Shown: piece by piece, positions 62,534-64,000 of the stretch
How positions within the stretch are numbered: the stretch's first letter is position 1
How the letters are laid out: every line of letters starts with the position of its first letter
NCBI GenBank assembly: GCA_027923505.1
Contig: BROI01000011.1
Coordinates: forward strand, 682,001-746,000
Source of the DNA: Mayamaea pseudoterrestris
Taxonomy: Eukaryota > Bacillariophyta > Bacillariophyceae > Sellaphorales > Sellaphoraceae
Length of the DNA: 64,000 nt
Direction of reading: 5' to 3'
Made by a program: the position numbers and the translations under genes
Notes under the pieces: generated by a model
Database searches by the model: none
What the model saw: the letters and a program-made list of their open reading frames with translations, nothing else
Told to the model about the DNA's origin: nothing

Positions 62534-64000
62534 ATGAAACGTCTCTTGCTGCTGTTCATATCTTTGGCTGTCAGTTCTGTTTCACTCAAGCTGCGTCCAC
62601 TCATTAGGCGCCGTCGACATGCGTCTTTCCAAAAGCGATTCTACCGCGACAATTCTGATCTCGATCAGCCGCAGCAGTCATTAGAGGCTCCACCTCTTTC
62701 TAAACGAGAAGACGATGCTTTACTCCGCAATGCGAATGCTCCACCGACCAATGACAAGTTGCTCCACGACAAAGTGGACTTGAAAGCTCCGATCAAATGC
62801 GCACACGAGCTGAGGCGACGAGTGCTAGACGAAGGCGTGGAACTCAAGAAGTTACAGGTTCTTGTCGACACGGCAACAACGCCAAATCTTTCCCAACTGT
62901 TGGATCATAATGTTGTTCAACTTTTGGCAGAACGCTATCGGACCAATTCGACTCCAGGTCATCGATCAGATAATGCAACGCTTGCATTAAGTATTGAAGG
63001 CGGCGGCATGCGCGGAGCAGTCAGTGCTGGAATGGCATCAGCGATTGCCTGCCTGGGATTGATTGACTCGTTTGACGTAATCTACGGGAGCTCTGCTGGA
63101 TCTGTCATTGGAGCGTACATGGTATCCCGTCAAATGTGTATGGACGTTTACGTGGACATTTTGCCGGCCGCCAAGCGTACGTTCGTTTGCGTCAAGCGAA
63201 TGCTCTCTGCCATTGCTGGAAATGCGATTGATCTGGTTTTGTACCGAGGCTCTCCCAAATATGGCCTAGCAAGCCCGGGAATGAACATTTCATTTGTATT
63301 GGACGGGATCATGCACGAGAATGAAGGGCTTCGACCAATTGATATTGAACGCTTTGAGAAGAACGACAAGCTTCAGCCACTCCGCATTGCATCATCGTAC
63401 GTCCAGGATGGAAAGCTGAAGACGCGATGCTTTGGGACGGAAGAGTTCTTTCCTGTGGGCGACGATGTGATGCAAAGGTCCGATGGACTGCGACATGGCT
63501 TGTTTGCATCGCTCGAGTCGTCCATGGCCGTTCCGGGTGCGACTGGTCCTCCGGTTCCGATTGTTGTCAAGAATGAGACGCTTTCATTCTTTGATGCCTT
63601 TTGTTTCGAGCCCATTCCCTATCGATCAGCAGTAGAGGATGGAGCGACGCATGTATTGGTTCTTGCTTCTCGACCTGAAGGCTTTCAGCCCAAGACAAAG
63701 CCAGGCGTTTATGAGCTTGGAGTTGCACCAATCTACTTTCGGTCCCATGGCGAAAAAGAAGTGGCTCGATTCTTTGAACGAGGCGGTCAGCAATATATAT
63801 ACGCCGAAGATTTGCTGACTCTGGAGGAAGGAAAGCGTTCCAAGGAAGCAGTGACGGTACCACCGCCTCGGGTCTTGTATGGCGTCGACCCTGATACAGA
63901 GACGCAGCGTTGCGCGTCAAATCGAGAAAACTGGAAAAAGGCGCATCTGTTGCCCCTCAAAGTTCCTCAAGGCACTCCAGAATTGGCCACACTAGAACAA
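62534..64000 (+). CDS. Patatin-like phospholipase, 3' truncated by window end
   Basis: An uninterrupted frame of 489 codons that runs off the end of the window. The N-terminus is a signal peptide or signal anchor (MKRLLLLFISLAVSSVSL) followed by an Arg-rich patch (LIRRRRHASF). The patatin fold begins near residue 150: the oxyanion loop GGGMRG is at 156-161, the nucleophile motif GSSAG has Ser187, and the catalytic Asp is D369 in VEDGATHVLVL. The Ser-Asp dyad is complete, so an active lipid acyl hydrolase is expected. The leader points to the secretory pathway or plastid. No stop codon is reached. Confidence 0.9.
   Translation, partial: MKRLLLLFISLAVSSVSLKLRPLIRRRRHASFQKRFYRDNSDLDQPQQSLEAPPLSKREDDALLRNANAPPTNDKLLHDKVDLKAPIKCAHELRRRVLDEGVELKKLQVLVDTATTPNLSQLLDHNVVQLLAERYRTNSTPGHRSDNATLALSIEGGGMRGAVSAGMASAIACLGLIDSFDVIYGSSAGSVIGAYMVSRQMCMDVYVDILPAAKRTFVCVKRMLSAIAGNAIDLVLYRGSPKYGLASPGMNISFVLDGIMHENEGLRPIDIERFEKNDKLQPLRIASSYVQDGKLKTRCFGTEEFFPVGDDVMQRSDGLRHGLFASLESSMAVPGATGPPVPIVVKNETLSFFDAFCFEPIPYRSAVEDGATHVLVLASRPEGFQPKTKPGVYELGVAPIYFRSHGEKEVARFFERGGQQYIYAEDLLTLEEGKRSKEAVTVPPPRVLYGVDPDTETQRCASNRENWKKAHLLPLKVPQGTPELATLEQ

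Noticed and set aside
1-64000. tRNA, rRNA and known small RNA genes
   Set aside because: I scanned intergenic stretches by eye for cloverleaf and B-box patterns and found none convincing. A covariance-model scan would be decisive.

Overview
This is a gene-dense eukaryotic window with 28 protein-coding genes, one of them weakly supported. Genes lie on both strands, mostly alternating, and most have no intron or one to two short GT-AG introns (53 to 118 bp). Several features suggest a photosynthetic stramenopile such as a diatom or close relative: a DUF6824-type protein with a DVLCGRG core at 60.7 kb, a secreted Pro/Thr-rich protein with a DUF7467-like Cys domain at 38.8-43.1 kb, a signal peptide followed by a Phe at 11.6 kb, a CRT-like transporter, and octotricopeptide-like and PPR-like organelle proteins. 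These assignments come from reading the sequence alone, with no database search.

Layout. 0-10 kb: an unknown coiled-coil protein (5' truncated), a peroxisomal 2,4-dienoyl-CoA reductase ending in SRL, a three-exon F-box-like kinase with a WNK-like lysine arrangement, TFIIH p44 (SSL1/GTF2H2), and a three-exon UDP-glucose 4-epimerase. 10-11.6 kb: non-coding decayed repeats and a segment bounded by 17-bp direct repeats. 11.6-31.2 kb: many predicted organellar proteins (a LON-like plastid candidate, a PPR-like protein, DNLZ/Zim17, an OPR-like protein, ISCA), plus a methyltransferase-like protein, a CRT-like transporter and a SAPS-domain phosphatase regulator. 31.4-38.6 kb: a RAB5IF-like membrane protein, a 160-190 bp tandem array, the DEAH helicase DHX37/Ecm16, and a BIN4-like DNA-binding protein. 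38.8-47 kb: the six-exon repeat-rich secreted protein, a Lys-rich nuclear protein, splicing factor CCDC12/cwf18 and a membrane alpha/beta hydrolase. 47.4-51 kb: an eEF3-like HEAT-only protein convergent with eRF3. 51.7-64 kb: a large disordered coiled-coil protein, a VPS39/TRAP1-like tethering protein with an unusual C-terminus, the DUF6824 protein, and a patatin-like lipase cut by the window end.

Intergenic DNA carries several recurring structured elements. One family forms 37-bp near-palindromes (17-bp arms, 3-bp loop) at 2.4 and 55.8 kb, with a 42-bp-period derivative at 15.8 kb. A second family is a strict 42-bp tandem repeat at 17.7 and 30.4 kb in opposite orientation. Most of these lie in divergent promoters. 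There are also CRE-like TGACGTCA sites, one at the centre of a 39-bp palindrome upstream of DHX37.

The observations I rate most interesting are the WNK-like F-box kinase, the VPS39-like protein that has lost its C-terminal zinc cysteines and gained a coatomer-appendage-like tail, the ABC-less eEF3 paralogue with a Cys motif, the phase-1 modular exons of the secreted protein, and the 37/42-bp repeat families.
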